64,000 nt of DNA, taken from positions 612,812 through 676,811 of the forward strand of contig CAVYRL010000008.1 of NCBI GenBank assembly GCA_963771025.1. The letters run 5' to 3'. The stretch is from Miltoncostaea sp963771025. Lineage in GTDB: Bacteria > Actinomycetota > Thermoleophilia > Miltoncostaeales > Miltoncostaeaceae. This document shows positions 1-7,962 of this stretch, in pieces. The number at the start of each line of letters is the position of its first letter. Within the stretch, counting starts at the first letter, position 1. The notes under the pieces are model-generated. The model was not told the DNA's origin and did no database searches. It saw nothing but the letters and a program-made list of their open reading frames with translations. The translations under genes were made by a program, and so were the position numbers.

Positions 1-133
1 TCACGGCGAGGTCGCGTGTCGTTCGCGGTGCGATGCGCGGCCGGAGGGGGCGCGCCGGTTGTCGAGTCCGGTGCGTCCCCGACCAACGTCCACCTATAAG
101 GTTGCGGCCCCCGTCCACGTCTGGGCCGAGTTC

Positions 134-220
134 AAGTGCCCAGGGCACTTTTGCTCCCGGTCGGCGGCGAGCCAACTTCGGTACCCAGGGTGCAGAAGTC
201 GCAACCCAGGGTTGTGACTT
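134..220. terminator. Tandem CCCAGGG-centred hairpins
   Basis: Three palindromes share a CCCAGGG core. The first (134-150) is a perfect 8-base arm on each side of a central A; the second (about 181-193) is shorter; the third (196-220) has 12-base arms with one mismatch. The first and third can form RNA hairpins with a 5-base loop and end in short T runs. They lie just beyond the stop of the minus-strand gene ending at 280, so they may act as its terminators, possibly in both directions. Repeated protein-binding sites are an alternative. The rest of the first 279 bases shows no gene I can support. Confidence 0.4.
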
Positions 221-279
221 TCAGGGTCGGCCCCCGCGTACATCAGACGTTGCGGGGCGCATGCAGAGCGTGGTCCCGG

Positions 280-987
280 CTACAGGTCCAAGCGATCAGC
301 GCGGGGCCGTCGCTGGAAGAGGACCCAGAGCACAACGACGGCGGCGATCTTGAAACCCAGGTCAAAGATCAGGACCCAAGTCCAGATGAGCCCATCGGGG
401 GCATCGACCGCGTAGAAGACAAAGGAGATGATGCTCCCGAGGATCGCGAGAACGCCGACGATCGCGAGCAGGGTGAGGTCGCGGGTGACGTGCCGCTCGC
501 GGGCGGGGGCGGCGGGATCGACCGGCTCCCGCTCGACGAGCCGGGCATCCTGTTCGACGGCGTCGACGACCAGGTGCGTAATCGGCACCGTGTAATGCTC
601 GCGGGCCTGAGTCACGAGCCCGCGCTCAAGCCAGTTGGACCGTCCCTCTGGATGCGTCGCGACGATCACTTCATCGGGCGCGAAGGTGCGCATCGCGTCA
701 TCGAGGGCCTGGAGCGGGTCCGCGTCCCCGAGTGCCCCCCTGGCCGTCACCCCGGCGGCGGCGCAGCGCTCAAGAGAAACCCCCAGGCGACGCCCGGCGG
801 CCTCGATCCCCGCATCTTCATCGGACATCCAGTAGCGCAGCCGTGACGTCAACGCGGGCGCGACGACCAGGACATCGCTGTCCGGCCCGTCCGCGCGTTC
901 GCGAATGGCCTCAAAGAGCTCGGCTCCCGTGCAGGTCTCGTTCGCGATCACAAGAAGTCGCGGGAGACGCGGCGAAGATTGCATCAT
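280..987 (-). CDS. Universal-stress-like protein with two C-terminal membrane segments
   Basis: The 235-residue product begins with an alternating hydrophobic strand pattern (LLVIANET, then DVLVVAPAL) and has a later VIVATHPEG motif, which resembles the nucleotide-binding fold of universal stress proteins. A second domain at about residues 170-225 contains two clear membrane segments followed by a basic tail (RRRP), so the stress-like domain is probably anchored at the inner face of the membrane. The gene is monocistronic, with hairpins beyond its stop. A soluble USP domain fused to a two-helix anchor is unusual. The ligand is unknown; ATP binding is only inferred because the classic G-x2-G-x9-G pattern is not clear. 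Confidence 0.75.
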   Translation of the reverse strand: MMQSSPRLPRLLVIANETCTGAELFEAIRERADGPDSDVLVVAPALTSRLRYWMSDEDAGIEAAGRRLGVSLERCAAAGVTARGALGDADPLQALDDAMRTFAPDEVIVATHPEGRSNWLERGLVTQAREHYTVPITHLVVDAVEQDARLVEREPVDPAAPARERHVTRDLTLLAIVGVLAILGSIISFVFYAVDAPDGLIWTWVLIFDLGFKIAAVVVLWVLFQRRPRADRLDL

Positions 988-1246
988 CTCTCCATCGCGG
1001 GCTTTTGGGTCACAATCAGGCGAACACTATTCCCGCCGCGGGACCAAGACATCGCGACCGCTCCCCCGCGGCACTTCGGGATAGGGGCAGTCGCAAATCA
1101 GTAGCTACCCGCAGCGGTGTTTGGCGCGTGCCGTCGCGATCTCCGCCTTCTCCTCTTTCGACGTGAAGAGTCCCGTCGCTTCTCGTCCCCCTCGTCGGCG
1201 CGGGCAGCCTCGCCGTTCCTCCTCGGGGACCGACATCGGGTCAAGG

Positions 1247-1531
1247 CTATGCCGGCTTCGGCCTCTTCAGCAGCGCGACGTCTCGGGGGTCGAGCACGTT
1301 GGCGAGCCCGATGAGCGGCATGTTCCCGATCTTCACGGCCTCCGCAGGGAGCGACCAGAGCGGAACCGCGTAGTAGCCCACGACCTCCCAGCCTTCGTCG
1401 CCGAAGGTGTTCAGCGTGGCCTCGAAGTCGGCGAGCGCCTTTGCCAGGGCCTCGGAGCGCGGCGGGGCTTTGGCTGCCCGCGTGGTGAGGATCAGCGGGA
1501 CCGCCTTGTATTTCCACTTCGTGGTCGTCAT
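1247..1531 (-). CDS. Small conserved-type hypothetical protein (DUF4177-like)
   Basis: This 94-residue protein starts MTTTKWKYK and contains the segment NTFGDEGWEVVGY. That pattern (K-W-x-Y-K start, then L-N-x-x-G-x-x-G-W-E-V-V) is seen in the small DUF4177-type proteins, whose function is not known. The ATG at 1531 was chosen because residues upstream of it in the same frame look like non-coding Arg/Pro-rich sequence. It lies downstream of tRNA-Val on the same strand. Family placement is by pattern only. Confidence 0.6.
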   Translation of the reverse strand: MTTTKWKYKAVPLILTTRAAKAPPRSEALAKALADFEATLNTFGDEGWEVVGYYAVPLWSLPAEAVKIGNMPLIGLANVLDPRDVALLKRPKPA

Positions 1532-1689
1532 GGGATAGCCACCTGCGGAGCGGCGGCCGCGCCCTCTCCGACCGTCTCCCCCAGGTCTCCCTCGCGGTCC
1601 CCCTCGCGGTGCGAGGTGTATTCCAGGCGCATTCAGACGTACATCAGACGCACCGACTAGCGGAAACGCAACCCGGCCCCAGACGCACG

Positions 1690-1713
1690 AAAACCCCGCC
1701 TTAGCAGGGCTTT
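1690..1713 (-). terminator. Intrinsic terminator of tRNA-Val
   Basis: Read on the minus strand, a 10-pair stem (with two G-U pairs) and a four-base loop is followed by TTTT. It begins six bases after the tRNA 3' end, the expected place for its Rho-independent terminator. Confidence 0.7.
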
Positions 1714-1718
1714 CGTAA

Positions 1719-1791
1719 TGGGCGTTACTGGGCTCGAACCAGTGACCCCCAGCTTGTCGAGCTGGTGCTCTCCCAACTGAGCTAAACGCCC
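1719..1791 (-). tRNA. tRNA-Val (anticodon GAC)
   Basis: The 73-base minus-strand sequence folds as a complete cloverleaf. The acceptor arms GGGCGTT and AACGCCC pair fully, the D arm is GCTC...GAGC, the anticodon stem CCAGC/GCTGG encloses the loop TCGACAA with anticodon GAC, and the T arm is ACTGG-TTCGAGC-CCAGT. The discriminator is A. The 3' CCA is not encoded. A possible -10 box (TATGGT) sits about a dozen bases upstream, and a terminator follows. This is the only intact tRNA seen in the window. Confidence 0.97.
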
Positions 1792-2156
1792 CGCGGGCGG
1801 GACCATAGCAGCCGCTCCCGGGCGGTCCGCCACCTGACGAGGGGCGGGCGGGCGCGGTCGATCTCGGGGGCACCCCGCTGGCCTCGACGCCCGGCCACGA
1901 CTCCGGCAGCGAGGCGTGCGCGGTGCGGAACCCTTTGTGACGAGCAGGTCGCTTTCCTCGTCGAGGGGGGCGGGCGCGGGGACTCGCCGCGGACGCCGCC
2001 GTCGGCGCGATCGCCGACCACAGCACCGGACCGCCGGCGCCGTGATCGGTGCGCTGCGACTGGTTGTCCTGCGGGCGGCGGCCGAACGCGCTCCCGCCCG
2101 CCCCAGCAGCCGCTGGACGCGGGCGACGTCGAAGGCCCGGGCTTCGCGCGCAGCGC
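1792..2156. other. Gene-free stretch
   Basis: Very GC-rich sequence between tRNA-Val and the cupredoxin gene. The frames open here give only Arg/Pro/Ala-rich peptides with no recognisable domain. Apart from the likely tRNA promoter at its left end I see nothing in it. Confidence 0.5.
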
Positions 2157-2504
2157 CTAGATCTTCTTCCTCGGGGCCCGCACCGTGAAAGTGCCCCTCA
2201 TGCCGCGCGCGGCATGGTCGCCGACGGTGCACAGGAACGAGTACCTGCCCTTTGGCAGCCGGAAGCGGATCGCGGCGAGCCCGCCCGGGTGCAGCCGGCC
2301 GGTCTCGCCGCGCAGCTCGCCCCTGGGGCCCAGCACGCGGAGGTCGTGGTCGTCCTCGCCGAGGTTCTTCAACTGCAGGCGCACGCGCCCGGCGGGGAAC
2401 ACCCGGCGGCTGAAGGCGAACCGGTACTCGTCGGCGAACACCAGCGCGCGTGCGGGGGGCGGCGGCGTCGCTGCGAGCGGCGGATGGGCGACCGGCACGA
2501 ACAC
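2157..2504 (-). CDS. Cupredoxin (blue copper) domain protein
   Basis: The 115-residue product is a single cupredoxin fold. The four type 1 copper ligands can be placed: His in EDDHDL, then Cys and His in CTVGDH, and Met in the following GMRGTF. The last segment matches the plastocyanin-type C-terminal loop C-x4-H-x5-M. Such proteins carry single electrons outside the membrane or sense copper. No classical signal peptide is evident: the N-terminus is Pro/Ala-rich, so either the start lies elsewhere or export is atypical. It runs alone, divergent from purK. Confidence 0.75.
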   Translation of the reverse strand: MFVPVAHPPLAATPPPPARALVFADEYRFAFSRRVFPAGRVRLQLKNLGEDDHDLRVLGPRGELRGETGRLHPGGLAAIRFRLPKGRYSFLCTVGDHAARGMRGTFTVRAPRKKI

Positions 2505-2605
2505 GTCAGCGACCCTATCGGCGGCCCTCGCCGGGTCCGTGAGCCCCCGCCCAGGTCGATGTGCGGCAATTGCGAGCGGCCGCCGGGCGCGTGTACCGTG
2601 GCCTC

Positions 2606-3784
2606 GTGCCTGTCTCGCAGCCGCTCGCAGTCCAGAAGCCCGCGGCGGGATTCGGCGAGGGCCGCTGCGACGTGGGCATCGCCGGCGCTGGGCAGCTGGC
2701 GCGGATGACCTGCCTGGCCGCGTGGCCGCTCGGCCTGCGCGTCGCGGTGCTGGGCAGCCGCACGGAACCGGCCGCGCCCATGGCGGCCGCCGTCGTGGAG
2801 GGCGACTGGCATGACGCCGAGGCGGTCCGCGCGCTGGGCCTCGCGGCCCGGGTGGTGACGCTGGAGAACGAGTTCGTCGACGCCGGCGCGCTCGCCTCGG
2901 TGCAGGCCGCCGGCACCCCGGTGCGGCCGGGCGCCGCCGCCCTCGGCCGCGTCCAGGACAAGGCCCTCCAGAAGGAGCTCATCCGCTCGGCGGGGCTGCC
3001 CGCGGCGCCGTCGGTGGTGGTGGAGCACCCACGCGAGCTCGCCGCGGCCGGCCGCGAGCTGGGATGGCCGCTGATGATGAAGGCGCGACGCCTCGGCTAC
3101 GACGGCTACGGCAACGCCACCTGCCCCGACGACGACACGGCCCGCGCCGCGTTCGCGCGCCTCGACGCCGGCGAGGGCGTCCTTGCGGAGGCCTTCATCC
3201 CCTTCGAGCGTGAGCTGGCGGTGATGGTGGCCCGTTCGCCGAGCGGCGGGCGCGTCGCGTACCCGGTCGTCGAGACCGTGCAGCGCGACCACGTGTGCCA
3301 CGAGGTGGTCGCCCCGGCGACGATCGCCCCGCCCGCGCGCCACCTGGCCGGCCAGGTGGCGCTGGCCGCGGCCGAGGCCGCGGAGGGCCTGGGCGTGACC
3401 GGGGTCGAGATGTTCCTGCTGCCCGGCGGCAGGGTGCTGGTCAACGAGCTCGCGCCACGCCCTCACAACTCGGGCCACTACTCGATCGAGGCGTGCGAGA
3501 CGTCGCAGTTCGAGAACCACCTGCGCGGCGTGCTCGACCTGCCCCTCGGGGAGGTCGGCATGCGCGCGCCGGCCGCGGCGATGGTCAACCTCCTCGGTTC
3601 CTCCACCGGCCCCGCCCGCCCCGACGTCACGGCCGCCCTCGCGGTCGAGGGCGCCCATCTTCACCTCTACGACAAGGCCGAGGTGCGCCCGGGGCGCAAG
3701 ATGGGCCACGTCACGGCCCTGGGCGATACGCCTGCCATGGCACTGGACACGGCGCGCCGCGCCGCGATCGCGGTGGGCCTGTGA
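2606..3784 (+). CDS. purK: N5-carboxyaminoimidazole ribonucleotide synthase (PurK)
   Basis: PurK uses ATP and bicarbonate to carboxylate aminoimidazole ribonucleotide in purine synthesis. The product is about 392 residues. It has the N-terminal nucleotide fold (VGIAGAGQLARM), the ATP-grasp lysine segment (PLMMKARRLGYDGYGN) and the C-terminal metal/ATP loop (LVNELAPRPHNSGHYSIEAC). The GTG at 2606 is preferred over an upstream in-frame ATG because the family normally starts shortly before the G-x-G-x-L motif; there is no strong ribosome site, so the start is uncertain. Its stop overlaps the purE start by four bases, indicating translational coupling. Confidence 0.95.
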   Translation: MPVSQPLAVQKPAAGFGEGRCDVGIAGAGQLARMTCLAAWPLGLRVAVLGSRTEPAAPMAAAVVEGDWHDAEAVRALGLAARVVTLENEFVDAGALASVQAAGTPVRPGAAALGRVQDKALQKELIRSAGLPAAPSVVVEHPRELAAAGRELGWPLMMKARRLGYDGYGNATCPDDDTARAAFARLDAGEGVLAEAFIPFERELAVMVARSPSGGRVAYPVVETVQRDHVCHEVVAPATIAPPARHLAGQVALAAAEAAEGLGVTGVEMFLLPGGRVLVNELAPRPHNSGHYSIEACETSQFENHLRGVLDLPLGEVGMRAPAAAMVNLLGSSTGPARPDVTAALAVEGAHLHLYDKAEVRPGRKMGHVTALGDTPAMALDTARRAAIAVGL

Positions 3785-4281
3785 GCGAACCGGGGCCCCC
3801 GGTCGTCGGAGTGGTGATGGGCAGCGACAGCGACCTGCCGGTGGTCGGCGGCGCCAGGGACGTGCTGCGCGAGCTCGGCGTGCCCCACGAGGTGCGCGTG
3901 ATCTCGGCCCATCGCACGCCGCACGACATGATCGCCTACGGCGGAGAGGCCGCAAACCGCGGTCTCAAGGTGATCATCGCCGGCGCGGGGGGCGCGGCCC
4001 ACCTGCCGGGGATGCTCGCCGCGGTGACGACGCTGCCGGTGATCGGCATTCCGGTGCGCAGTTCCGCGCTGGACGGCATGGACTCGCTGCTGTCGATCGT
4101 GCAGATGCCGCGGGGCGTCCCGGTCGCCACGGTGGCGATCGACGGGGGACGCAACGCCGGGCTGCTCGCGGCCCAGATCCTGGCCCTCTCCGACGCCGCG
4201 CTGGGACGCCGCATCGCGGCGGTGCGGGCCGAGATGGCCGAGGCCGCGCGGAGGGCGGACGCGAAGGTTCGCACCGGGTAG
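3781..4281 (+). CDS. purE: N5-carboxyaminoimidazole ribonucleotide mutase (PurE)
   Basis: PurE converts N5-CAIR to CAIR, the step after PurK. The 166-residue protein shows the family hallmarks in order: GVVMGSDSDLP, VISAHRTP (catalytic His), GAGGAAHLPGM and SIVQMPRGVPVATVAI. The start is the GTG at 3781, overlapping the purK stop in GTGA. Length and motifs are those of class I PurE. The C-terminus is Ala/Arg-rich and slightly extended. Confidence 0.97.
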   Translation: MSEPGPPVVGVVMGSDSDLPVVGGARDVLRELGVPHEVRVISAHRTPHDMIAYGGEAANRGLKVIIAGAGGAAHLPGMLAAVTTLPVIGIPVRSSALDGMDSLLSIVQMPRGVPVATVAIDGGRNAGLLAAQILALSDAALGRRIAAVRAEMAEAARRADAKVRTG

Positions 4282-4340
4282 GAGTACCTTTTGGCACGGA
4301 GAGGATGCCTCGGCACACCTGAAACCTGGAGAAGCCCCCG

Positions 4341-4523
4341 ATGGGCGAACTGAGCCCAGCACACATCATCATCCTGTTGATCGTGGTCCTACTGGTGTTC
4401 GGCTCCAAGCGCCTGCCCGAGATCGCCCGCGGCGTGGGGAGCGGCATCAGGGAGTTCAAGGACGGGATCACCGGCAAGAGCGACGACGAGGACCCGCCGA
4501 CCAAGATCGACCCGCCCGCCTGA
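4341..4523 (+). CDS. tatA: Twin-arginine translocase subunit TatA/E
   Basis: The 60-residue protein has one N-terminal membrane helix (IIILLIVVLLVFG), the hinge FGSKRLPEIARGVGSGIREFK that starts the amphipathic helix, and a short acidic tail. This is the TatA layout; TatA oligomers form the pore that exports folded Tat substrates. It follows purE after a short gap with a GGAG ribosome site. No tatB or tatC is adjacent. The molybdopterin oxidoreductase at 24 kb would be a plausible Tat client, though no RR motif is clear there. Confidence 0.95.
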   Translation: MGELSPAHIIILLIVVLLVFGSKRLPEIARGVGSGIREFKDGITGKSDDEDPPTKIDPPA

Positions 4524-4530
4524 CGGACGC

Positions 4531-5556
4531 TCAGCCGGCGACGGGTGGCCAGCGCTCCTCGGGGGGCCGGTCGATGTTCGAGACCGCCATCCTGCCGGCC
4601 GCCGGATCGGCCGCCTCGTAGGGGCGGATGACCGGGCCCCTCCAGGTCTCGTAGGCCGCGCAGGCGGCGTCCGGATCGCCCGGATGGCGGTCGATGGCCG
4701 TCGCGAGAGCGTGGGCGTCCCCGAGCCCGAGGGCGGCCCCGACACCGGTCTCGGGCCCGAAGAAGTGCGCCGAGTCGCCGATCAGCACCACACCGGGCGC
4801 CCACCAGCGGGCGGCCCGCAGCACGGCGGGCTCCTGGTACAGCAGCTGGCCGATCGAGGTCACGCCCTCCAGCGCGGGAGCGGCCTCGGGCATGAGATGG
4901 GCGAAGCTGCGCCGGAAGGCCTCGACGCCGGGCTCCAGCGCGGCATCGCGGCCCACGCGGTCGATGGTGCGCCAGCCGGCCGACCCCTGCGGCCAGCCCA
5001 ACAGTCCCATCTGGCCCCCGTCCGAGAGATAGCGCATCGAGAACGAGCGGTCGATGATCGCCGGGCTCATGAAGGTCAGGGTGGCGTCGGCCAGCGCCGA
5101 GACCTCCGCCTCCAGCCCGGCCATCGCGCGCACCGGGGAGCCCACGCCGTCGCAGGCGACCACGAGGCCCGCGTCCACCGAACCCGGCCCGCCGGGCCCT
5201 TCGGTGGCGACGCCCACCACCCGCCCGCGCTCGCGCACCAGCCCGGTCACCGTGTGCTCGTGGCGCACCGGCACGCCCTCGGCCAGGGCGCCGAGCAGGA
5301 TGCCGACCTCGATGCAGATCGCCACCGGCATCCCGTCGGCGCCCGGCGCGATGTCCCAGCCCTCGGCGCGCACCCGCGCCAGCAGACCCAGCTCGTCGAG
5401 TGCCTCGAAGCCCTGGAACCCGAGCATGAACGGGCGCTTCTGATGGCCGCCGGCCGGCGAGCGCTCGAGCACCACCGGCTCATGACCCCGGGCGCGCAGC
5501 AGCCGCGCGAGGGTCAGCCCCACCATTCCACCCCCGACGATCACGGTGCCGGCCAC
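4531..5556 (-). CDS. FAD-dependent monooxygenase (PHBH/UbiH type)
   Basis: The 341-residue flavoprotein begins with the dinucleotide-binding motif VIVGGGMVGLTLARLL and an ER motif. It also has the DG motif (VVACDGVGSPVRAM) and the late GD motif (LIGDSAHFFGPETGVGAALGLGDA), which together define class A flavin monooxygenases. These hydroxylate aromatic or polycyclic substrates using NAD(P)H and oxygen. The gene is convergent with tatA, with only seven bases between the stops, and divergent from the HipA-like gene. The substrate cannot be told from sequence. It is somewhat shorter than typical members, with a brief C-terminus. Confidence 0.9.
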   Translation of the reverse strand: MAGTVIVGGGMVGLTLARLLRARGHEPVVLERSPAGGHQKRPFMLGFQGFEALDELGLLARVRAEGWDIAPGADGMPVAICIEVGILLGALAEGVPVRHEHTVTGLVRERGRVVGVATEGPGGPGSVDAGLVVACDGVGSPVRAMAGLEAEVSALADATLTFMSPAIIDRSFSMRYLSDGGQMGLLGWPQGSAGWRTIDRVGRDAALEPGVEAFRRSFAHLMPEAAPALEGVTSIGQLLYQEPAVLRAARWWAPGVVLIGDSAHFFGPETGVGAALGLGDAHALATAIDRHPGDPDAACAAYETWRGPVIRPYEAADPAAGRMAVSNIDRPPEERWPPVAG

Positions 5557-5611
5557 GCCCCGAGACTACCGCCGTCGAGGGGTGCCGCGGCCCGACCACT
5601 AGGATCGGCCC

Positions 5612-6415
5612 GTGACCCACTCCGCGGCGGCGATCGGCGATCGCGACACGGTCCTCGCGACCCGCTATGTGGCGGCGCTGCGCGAGGGGGGATCGCTGCC
5701 GGGCCTCGTCGAGGGCGACGACGACGGCCTGTGGGTGGTCAAGTTCAGCGGCGCGGGGCAGGCGCCCAAGTCGCTGGTCGCCGAGCTGCTGGCGGGCGAG
5801 GTCGCCCGGGAGCTCGGATTCAACGTGCCCGAGATCCGGGCCATCCGCCTGCGCCCCGAGCTGGCCGCCGCGGAGCCCGATCCCGAGATCCGGGACCTCC
5901 TCAAGGCGAGCCCGGGGATCAACCTCGCGATGGACTACCTGCCGGGATCGCTCACCTTCGACCCCGCGGCGGGCCACGACATGGACCCCGCTCAGGCCGC
6001 CGACGTGGTGTGGCTCGACTCCCTGGTCACCAACATGGACCGGGGTGCGGCGAATCCGAACCTGCTCACCTGGCACGGGCGCCTGTGGCTGATCGACCAC
6101 GGCGCCGCCCTCTACGCCCACCACGGCGACTGGCGCCTCACCGAGGCCTGGCGCAGGCCGTTCCCCATGATCGCCGACCACGTGCTGCTGCCCGGCGCCG
6201 GCCCGATCACGGACGCCGACGCCCGGCTCGGCGCGGTGCTCGACCGCGACGCGATCGCCCGCATCGTCGACCTGGTGCCCGATGACTGGCTGCTCGACGA
6301 GCCGGGGGCGACCCCCGGCGTACGCCGCGCGGCGTACGCCGAGCACCTCGCGCGCCGCCTCGAGGGCCCGCGCGCCTGGGTGGCCGAGGCGGAGGAGGCG
6401 CGCCGTGCCGCGTAG
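5612..6415 (+). CDS. HipA-like kinase family protein
   Basis: This 267-residue protein resembles the HipA-like kinase family that lacks the N-terminal HipA domain. Visible elements are a nucleotide-binding lysine in LWVVKFSGAGQ, the NMDRGAANPN segment that looks like the catalytic loop with Asp and Asn, and the LIDHGAAL segment resembling the metal-binding DFG-like Asp. Start GTG at 5612. It overlaps the DUF3037 gene by 11 bases. This pairing recurs in genomes, but the target of the presumed kinase is unknown. No antitoxin of the HipB type is next to it. Confidence 0.8.
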   Translation: MTHSAAAIGDRDTVLATRYVAALREGGSLPGLVEGDDDGLWVVKFSGAGQAPKSLVAELLAGEVARELGFNVPEIRAIRLRPELAAAEPDPEIRDLLKASPGINLAMDYLPGSLTFDPAAGHDMDPAQAADVVWLDSLVTNMDRGAANPNLLTWHGRLWLIDHGAALYAHHGDWRLTEAWRRPFPMIADHVLLPGAGPITDADARLGAVLDRDAIARIVDLVPDDWLLDEPGATPGVRRAAYAEHLARRLEGPRAWVAEAEEARRAA

Positions 6416-6785
6416 CGCCTTCCAGTACGCGATGTTGCGGGTGGTGCCCCGCATCGAGCGCGGCGAGTGCCTCAACGCCGGCGTGGTGCTGTTCGCACGG
6501 ACCGCCGAGTTCCTCGGCGTGCGCGTGGAGCTCGATGTCGCGCGCCTGCGGTGCCTGGCGCCGGGCACCGACCCCTCCCCGATCGCGGCGCAGCTCGCCG
6601 GGCTGGCCCGCGTCGGCGAGGGCGATCCGTCCGCCGGGCCGATCGCCCGGCTGAGCCCGTCCCAGCGCTTCCACTGGCTGGTGGCGCCCGCCAGCACCGC
6701 GGTGCAGCCCTCCGAGGTCCACACCGGTCTCTGCGACGACCCCGCCCTCACCCTGGACCACCTCTTCGAGAGGCTCGTTCGGTAG
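6405..6785 (+). CDS. DUF3037 family protein
   Basis: The 126-residue protein starts with FQYAMLRVVPRIERGECLNAGVVLF, which is the conserved core of DUF3037, followed by a helical region and LSPSQRFHWLVAP. Function is unknown. The GTG at 6405 has a GGAGGAG ribosome site and lies inside the end of the HipA-like gene, so the two are translationally coupled and probably act together. Confidence 0.85.
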   Translation: MPRSAFQYAMLRVVPRIERGECLNAGVVLFARTAEFLGVRVELDVARLRCLAPGTDPSPIAAQLAGLARVGEGDPSAGPIARLSPSQRFHWLVAPASTAVQPSEVHTGLCDDPALTLDHLFERLVR

Positions 6786-6806
6786 GCCGTCGGTTAGGGT
6801 CCGTCC

Positions 6807-6989
6807 ATGACCGAGACCGAGACCGCCCAGCAGACCCCGCCCGCATGTCCGCGCTGCGGGGTGACGATGTTCCCGTCGCGACGCACCATGCGCTCCCACG
6901 ACATCACCTCAGGCCAGGCCGTGCCGCTGGACAAGGTGGTCGACACGTGGCGATGCCCGTCGTGCGGCCGCGAGATGCCACGGGAGTAG
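6807..6989 (+). CDS. Small zinc-ribbon protein
   Basis: The 60-residue protein carries two CxxC knuckles (CPRC near residue 15 and CPSC near residue 52), a typical zinc ribbon. It follows the HipA-like/DUF3037 pair after 21 bases on the same strand and could be part of the same operon. It could bind nucleic acid or a protein partner. Confidence 0.7.
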   Translation: MTETETAQQTPPACPRCGVTMFPSRRTMRSHDITSGQAVPLDKVVDTWRCPSCGREMPRE

Positions 6990-6990
6990 C

Positions 6991-7389
6991 TCAGACCGGC
7001 GGGGCGACCTTCAGGACCTCGCGGATGCGCCACGGTCCCCGGTAGTTGGGCACGCGCTGGACGTCCTCCTGCGCCAGGCGCCGCGCGCCGGATGCATCGA
7101 TGGCCCAGACGTGCATCACATAGACGTCCTGGCGCACGTAGTTGTCGTCGGAGAGCACCCACTCCGCGAAGGTGATGCGATAGCGCTGGGTCCCCGGCGC
7201 CAGGGGGGTCAGGGGTCGCATCACGCCGAGCGACCACAGCGCGTCGCCGGCGGAGCGCTCGCGCAGAGCCGCCCTGGCCATCTGCTGGGCGCGGTCCACG
7301 TCGCGCGCGGTGAGGGCCACCCGGCCCGCGACACGCGGTCGCTTGCCGGCCGCGACGCGGTGCAGCAGGGTCACCTCCCAGCGATGCAT
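6991..7389 (-). CDS. Hypothetical protein
   Basis: A 132-residue protein without a domain I recognise. The composition is balanced (acidic, basic and aromatic residues mixed, e.g. YRITFAEWVLSDDNYVRQDVYVMHVWAID), which supports real coding. No signal peptide or membrane segment. It is convergent with the zinc-ribbon gene (one base apart) and lies downstream of the hydrogenase operon, about 108 bases after hyfI, so it could be its last gene. Confidence 0.65.
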   Translation of the reverse strand: MHRWEVTLLHRVAAGKRPRVAGRVALTARDVDRAQQMARAALRERSAGDALWSLGVMRPLTPLAPGTQRYRITFAEWVLSDDNYVRQDVYVMHVWAIDASGARRLAQEDVQRVPNYRGPWRIREVLKVAPPV

Positions 7390-7497
7390 GGATTGCCTTC
7401 CCGGAGGATTGCGCCACCCCGCGGCTCGCGATGGATGCTCCCTCGGGACGGTACCGAGCGGAGCGCTCGTATTGGCCCGTGCGGCGCGTGTGAAACG

Positions 7498-7962
7498 TCA
7501 CCGGACCACCCTCCCGAGCAACGGCAGCAGATGGCGCACGATCGTCGCCGGGTCGGGAGGGCACCCGGGGATCCGGACGTCCACGGGGAGCACGTCCTCG
7601 AGGCGGCCGATGACGTCCTGCGACGGGGAGAAGAACCCGCAGCCGAGCGCGCAGTCGCCCAGGGCAGCCACGATCCGGGGCTCGGACATGGCGTCGTAGG
7701 CGCGCCGCAGCGCGACCGACATCCGGGTGGTCACCGGACCCGTGACCAGCAGCACATCGGCGTGGCGCGGCGAGGCCGTGATCGACAGGCCGTGACGCGA
7801 GAGGTCGTGGACGGGGTTGGCCGTCGCGTGCAGCTCGTGCTCGCACGCATTGCACGACCCGGCGTCCACGTGGCGCAGCTGGAGGGCGCCGGCTCCGCCC
7901 GCGGGGCGGCCCAGGCCGGCGGTGCGACGCACGCGATCGAGCTGGCGAAGGAGGACGAACAC
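7498..7962 (-). CDS. hyfI: [NiFe]-hydrogenase small subunit, HyfI/HycG (NuoB) type
   Basis: The 154-residue product is the NuoB-like small subunit of a group 4 hydrogenase complex. It holds the proximal [4Fe-4S] cluster that passes electrons to or from the nickel site. The ligands are visible in order: SCNACEHE (Cys-x2-Cys), GDCALGCG and PGCPP. The GTG start at 7962 is directly adjacent to the stop of the large subunit. It is the last hydrogenase gene of the operon. Shortness and the preceding genes favour HyfI/HycG over a respiratory NuoB. Confidence 0.88.
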   Translation of the reverse strand: MFVLLRQLDRVRRTAGLGRPAGGAGALQLRHVDAGSCNACEHELHATANPVHDLSRHGLSITASPRHADVLLVTGPVTTRMSVALRRAYDAMSEPRIVAALGDCALGCGFFSPSQDVIGRLEDVLPVDVRIPGCPPDPATIVRHLLPLLGRVVR

